This document shows, one piece after another, positions 60,547 through 64,000 of a stretch of 64,000 nt of DNA; within the stretch, counting starts at the first letter, position 1; each line of letters starts with the position of its first letter. A program made the position numbers and the translations under genes. Source of the DNA: Thiodiazotropha sp040506195. Lineage in GTDB: Bacteria; Pseudomonadota; Gammaproteobacteria; Chromatiales; Chromatiaceae. The stretch spans positions 62,001-126,000 of the forward strand of contig JBEVXH010000009.1 in NCBI GenBank assembly GCA_040506195.1, in the 5' to 3' direction. The notes under the pieces are model-generated. The model was not told where the DNA came from. It ran no database searches and saw only the letters and a list, made by a program, of their open reading frames with translations.

Positions 60547-62007
60547 ATGCAAGACTTTAAATCCTACACATTGGAGAGAAAACCGGCGCGCGGCCTACTC
60601 GGCCGAGGCCTAGTGTTTGCTGCGGTTATGCTCCTTCTCCTTGCCGCAGGAACCCTCTACCTCAGCCTGTCATCCCACCAAACCACCGTGGATGACAACC
60701 CCGCCTCCTCTGAACAGATTGAAAAAACAGACCAGAAAAGGATTCTACCACTACAACTACCCGGCCAATCCAGCAGAAAGCCCGCCACTCCCGATTCACC
60801 GGACCAGTCAATCAGCTTCATCAGGCAGGCGGCGGCCGTCGAGGCCGAACCGGTTATCAAGACTGACATCCCGTCTGTAGCGGTGGTCCAGGAGACAGCG
60901 CCAGAGTCCCATACACTGACCTACGAGATTCAGAATGGCGACTCCCTGGCCAGCATATTTAAGAAGCATGATCTCAGTGCCAATCTGCTGCACCGCATTG
61001 TCCACTCCAGTGATACTGCAAAAAAACTGACCGATATTCGCCCCGGAGAGATTCTGCACGTGGAGCTGGATGGGGAACAGAACTTTCTCGGTCTGCGTCT
61101 GGAGCAGAGCAAGATCGACAGTCTCCAGATAACCGCCATCGAAGATGGGTTTAAAGCAGCCGAACTGAGCAGAGAGGTGGAAGTAAGGACCAATCACATC
61201 AGCGGCACCATCGAGAACTCTTTTTACCTCGCGGCCAAGGAGGCCGGTCTTTCAGAAAATCTGATCATGCAGATGGCGGGTATCTTTGGTTGGGATATTG
61301 ACTTCGCCCTGGAGATCCGCAGCGGTGATCGGTTTACGGTCATCTTTGAGGAAGACTATCTTGACGGGGAGAAACTACGCGACGGTCCCATTCTGGCCGC
61401 GGAATTCGTCAATCGGGGACGCTCCTACCGAGCCCTGCAGTATACAGACGATACAGGTCGAACTGACTACTACAGTCCTGATGGCCGCAGTATGCGCAAG
61501 GCCTTTCTTCGGGCTCCCGTCGATTTCAGGCGTATTTCATCGCGCTTTACCCGGGAGCGATACCACCCTGTACTGGGTAAAAAGCGCCCCCATCGGGGGG
61601 TCGACTATGCGGCGAAAACCGGTACGCCGGTGAAAGCCGCCGGTGATGGAAAGATCATTCACCGAGGCAAGAAAGGCGGCTACGGGAAGACCGTCATCAT
61701 AAAGCATGGGCAGACCTATACTACCTTGTACGCCCATCTTTCCCGCTACAACAGAAAGACCAGGAAAGGAAGCAAGGTCAAGCAGGGACAGACCATCGGA
61801 TATGTCGGCAGTACCGGGCTCGCAACAGGCCCGCACCTCCACTATGAATTCCGCCTCAATGGCGTGCACAGGAATCCTTTGACGGTGAAGCTCCCTGCAG
61901 CCAAGCCTATCGCAAAAAAATATCGTGAGGACTTTCAACTGAAGATACAACCCCTGCTGAGCCAGCTTGAGTTGATCAATCGCACCCTTGTTGCAAATGC
62001 CCGATGA
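60547..62007 (+). CDS. M23 peptidoglycan endopeptidase, MepM-like
   Basis: 486 aa from ATG 60547 (MQDFKSYTLERK); a TTG six codons upstream is less likely. An N-terminal membrane helix (GLVFAAVMLLLLAAGTLYLS), a variable linker, a LysM/OapA-like domain (about 125-200; YEIQNGDSLASIFKKHDLS) and a C-terminal M23 metallopeptidase domain (about 355-450) follow. The zinc motifs are intact: HRGVDYAAKTGTPV, HGQTYTTLYAHLSRY and GPHLHYEFRLNG. It should cut peptide cross-links in the periplasm to allow wall growth. It overlaps anmK, linking wall opening to anhydromuropeptide recycling. Confidence 0.92.
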   Translation: MQDFKSYTLERKPARGLLGRGLVFAAVMLLLLAAGTLYLSLSSHQTTVDDNPASSEQIEKTDQKRILPLQLPGQSSRKPATPDSPDQSISFIRQAAAVEAEPVIKTDIPSVAVVQETAPESHTLTYEIQNGDSLASIFKKHDLSANLLHRIVHSSDTAKKLTDIRPGEILHVELDGEQNFLGLRLEQSKIDSLQITAIEDGFKAAELSREVEVRTNHISGTIENSFYLAAKEAGLSENLIMQMAGIFGWDIDFALEIRSGDRFTVIFEEDYLDGEKLRDGPILAAEFVNRGRSYRALQYTDDTGRTDYYSPDGRSMRKAFLRAPVDFRRISSRFTRERYHPVLGKKRPHRGVDYAAKTGTPVKAAGDGKIIHRGKKGGYGKTVIIKHGQTYTTLYAHLSRYNRKTRKGSKVKQGQTIGYVGSTGLATGPHLHYEFRLNGVHRNPLTVKLPAAKPIAKKYREDFQLKIQPLLSQLELINRTLVANAR

Positions 62008-63136
62008 ATCAGTGTTTGTGGGACTCATCTCAGGCACCAGTCTGGATGGCGTGGACGCCGTGGTTGTCGACCTCTCCAGCAATCAACCCCGCCTGATAGC
62101 GAGTCACATAGAGCCTTATCCCACTCAACTCAGAACCTCACTGCGGACCCTTTGCCAACCTGGCAGCAATGAAATCGACCGCATGGGGGAACTCGATAAA
62201 CAGGTTGCCGTCACCTTCGCAACCGCTTGTCGTGCCGTATTGGCAGACACCGGCATAACGCCACAACAGGTAACAGCCATTGGGAGCCACGGCCAGACCG
62301 TTCGTCACCGCCCCGACGCGGAAAATCCTTTTACCCTGCAGATCGGGGATCCCAATACTATTGCGGAACTGACAGGCATCACCACGGTTGCTGATTTCCG
62401 CCGTCGTGACATGGCGGCGGGTGGCCAAGGCGCACCACTTGTACCTGTCCTCCATCAGGCGCTGTTTCAAAAACCCGGAATAAAGCGGATCATCCTGAAT
62501 CTGGGCGGAATCGCCAACATCACCTGCCTGCCCGACAATAATGCTAAACCGGTTACCGGGTACGATACCGGACCGGCGAATACCCTGCTCGATCACTGGG
62601 TAGAAAATCACCGGACCGTCACGCTGGACCATCAAGGCGCATGGGCAAAAAGCGGCCATATCAACGATAGCCTACTGAATGAATTGCTGTCCGATCCCTA
62701 TTTTCAACAGTCTCCACCAAAAAGCACCGGCAGAGAATATTTCTCCCTTGATTGGTTGCTGGAGAAACTCACTCCTCACCAGCTTTCAGCCGAGGATGTA
62801 CAGGCAACCTTGGTTGAACTCAGCGCCGCCACTATTGCCCAGGCAATTCTCGCTGAGGGCTATCATGAATCTGAGGTTTTGGTGTGCGGTGGAGGAGCTC
62901 ACAATCTCTACCTGCTGGAACGCTTAGGCAATCGACTGCCGAGTGCCGAGATACAGCCAACATCTGCCTACGGTGTGGACCCGGACTGGATCGAAGCCAT
63001 CACATTCGCCTGGTTGGCGAAACGCACTCTCAGTGGACTGAATGGTAACCTTGCTTCCGTCACAGGTGCTGAACGGAATGTGATTTTGGGTGGTATTTAT
63101 CCCGCCCGAGGGGCCGACCGGCATCCATCCCTGTAG
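61997..63136 (+). CDS. anmK: Anhydro-N-acetylmuramic acid kinase
   Basis: Opens and phosphorylates 1,6-anhydro-MurNAc to MurNAc 6-phosphate in peptidoglycan recycling. 379 aa from ATG 61997, overlapping the M23 gene by 11 bp; a TTG at 61988 is possible. Family motifs present: GLISGTSLDGVDAVVV, AIGSHGQTVRHRP, ADFRRRDMAAGGQGAPLVP, LNLGGIANIT and VCGGGAHN. Cytoplasmic. Often next to an M23 gene and tyrS in gammaproteobacteria, as here. Confidence 0.96.
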   Translation: MPDESVFVGLISGTSLDGVDAVVVDLSSNQPRLIASHIEPYPTQLRTSLRTLCQPGSNEIDRMGELDKQVAVTFATACRAVLADTGITPQQVTAIGSHGQTVRHRPDAENPFTLQIGDPNTIAELTGITTVADFRRRDMAAGGQGAPLVPVLHQALFQKPGIKRIILNLGGIANITCLPDNNAKPVTGYDTGPANTLLDHWVENHRTVTLDHQGAWAKSGHINDSLLNELLSDPYFQQSPPKSTGREYFSLDWLLEKLTPHQLSAEDVQATLVELSAATIAQAILAEGYHESEVLVCGGGAHNLYLLERLGNRLPSAEIQPTSAYGVDPDWIEAITFAWLAKRTLSGLNGNLASVTGAERNVILGGIYPARGADRHPSL

Positions 63137-63330
63137 TTTGAGACGAGACCAGTCAGCCGCATTTCCAACGACCGAAGTTGTAGCTAGGGCCTGTCGACAG
63201 CCTTTCCGGCGTGAGGGTGGATAGCCGTTCCAATTGAAATCAGCAAAATAGAGGAATAAATGCCCTGCGTCAGAGAATTAGAAGTTATTAATTCTATAAT
63301 GTATATAAACGCGGCAGCCTTTTGAACTCC

Positions 63331-63966
63331 ATGCGTACAGCTTCCATCGACAATCGAAACTTTTTACTGCGCCGATTGCATTCACTATTCGGTCTCATGC
63401 CCGTTGGCGGTTTCCTGATCTTCCATCTGTGGGAAAATTCACAATCCCGTTTTGGTCAGGTCCATTACAACGAACAGGTCGTGGGCTGGCTGCAAAGTCT
63501 CAATTATCTGACATTGATGGAGATCTTCGTGATTGCCTTGCCGCTGCTGTTTCATGCAGGATACGGTTTGGTCATTATCCACGGAGCCGAAAGCAACTGG
63601 TATCGCTATCCCTGGCTGCGCAACCATTTTTACTGGCTGCAGAGGATTTCAGGTATCGGCATCCTGCTGTTCCTTGTATTGCATGTGGGTTGGACCAGGA
63701 TTTGGGGCATATGGCAACCCGAAATCAAAGCCGATCTCTTCAGTCATATGCAGCTCCTGCTTGATAATCCCATCACCTTTCTACTCTACCTGACAGGCCT
63801 CCTGTTGGCAGTCTTCCACTTGTGTAACGGGTTATGGACCATGGCAATCAGTTGGGGGCTCACCACAAGTGTCGATGCCCAACGTTACTGGTTCTATTTC
63901 TGCATGCTGCTTGCCCTGACACTGAGCGCCATGGGCGTGCACGGTATGCTGGGATTCATTGCATGA
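63331..63966 (+). CDS. sdhC: Succinate dehydrogenase cytochrome b558-type subunit
   Basis: 211 aa from ATG 63331; a TTG three codons upstream is possible. Five membrane helices with the His pattern of Bacillus-type SdhC: RRLHSLFGLMPVGGFLIFHL, PLLFHAGYGLVI, LVLHVGWTRIW and AVFHLCNGLWT. This single large anchor binds two haem b groups, unlike the small SdhC/SdhD pair of E. coli. It passes electrons between succinate dehydrogenase and quinone. Its stop overlaps the next start as ATGA. Confidence 0.88.
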   Translation: MRTASIDNRNFLLRRLHSLFGLMPVGGFLIFHLWENSQSRFGQVHYNEQVVGWLQSLNYLTLMEIFVIALPLLFHAGYGLVIIHGAESNWYRYPWLRNHFYWLQRISGIGILLFLVLHVGWTRIWGIWQPEIKADLFSHMQLLLDNPITFLLYLTGLLLAVFHLCNGLWTMAISWGLTTSVDAQRYWFYFCMLLALTLSAMGVHGMLGFIA

Positions 63967-64000
63967 AAAGACCGCGCAAAGTCATCGTTGTCGGTGGTGG
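63963..64000 (+). CDS. sdhA: Succinate dehydrogenase flavoprotein subunit, 5' end only
   Basis: Only 12 codons are visible before the window ends: MKRPRKVIVVGGG, the start of an FAD-binding Rossmann motif. Identity rests on the ATGA overlap with sdhC and on the usual sdhC-sdhA-sdhB order. Confidence 0.7.
   Translation, partial: MKRPRKVIVVGG

Overview
The window reads as a chromosomal segment of a gammaproteobacterium of roughly 50-55% GC. Supporting this are the gene orders rpsT/murJ/ribF/ileS, rplU-rpmA-obgE-proB and birA-coaX-SPOR-tRNA-Thr, plus an rRNA operon of the form 16S-tRNA-Ile-tRNA-Ala-23S-5S. The accessory content (bufferin operons, CHASE2 signalling proteins, a PEP-CTERM-like tail, a B. 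subtilis-type succinate dehydrogenase anchor) would suit a Chromatiales or sulfur-oxidiser-type lineage. That placement is inference; no species can be named from the sequence alone.

Layout: 1-11 kb is mostly housekeeping on the minus strand (ileS 3' truncated by the window edge, ribF, murJ, CAP-domain protein, proB, obgE, rpmA, rplU), with rpsT divergent. It also holds two gene remnants: a frameshifted c-type cytochrome (4051-4418) and the 3' end of a cation diffusion facilitator (11065-11409).

11.9-30.7 kb is one minus-strand operon of six genes, almost all joined by 1-4 bp start/stop overlaps. It encodes a CHASE2 membrane sensor with a degenerate kinase-like ATPase; a 1084-aa protein with two tandem PgsC/CapC-type membrane domains; an anchored periplasmic protein; a secreted 296-aa protein; a 1725-aa secreted protein with TPR-like repeats and a beta-barrel-like C-terminus; and a 1419-aa HEAT-repeat protein fused to a PgsB/CapB-type Mur ligase. 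I read it as an enlarged, Gram-negative version of the poly-gamma-glutamate (or similar amide polymer) synthesis and export machinery. It is the best candidate in the window for an undescribed system.

31-47 kb is accessory. It holds a GH13 sucrose-phosphorylase-like enzyme; a CHASE2-GGDEF-EAL protein with a LysM/FecR partner; a bufferin operon of the BufA1 type (bufA1-bufB-bufC-doxX); an AlsS-like acetolactate synthase; an FMN glutamate-synthase-like protein; and a second bufferin operon of the BufA2 type. Two copies of a 269-296 bp palindromic, MITE-like repeat lie at 33132-33400 and 42641-42936.

47-64 kb returns to core functions: a membrane-anchored 2Fe-2S ferredoxin, tRNA-Thr, SPOR protein, coaX, birA, an M61 peptidase, a full rRNA operon with promoter, boxA sites and terminator, tyrS, an M23 endopeptidase, anmK, and the start of a succinate dehydrogenase operon.
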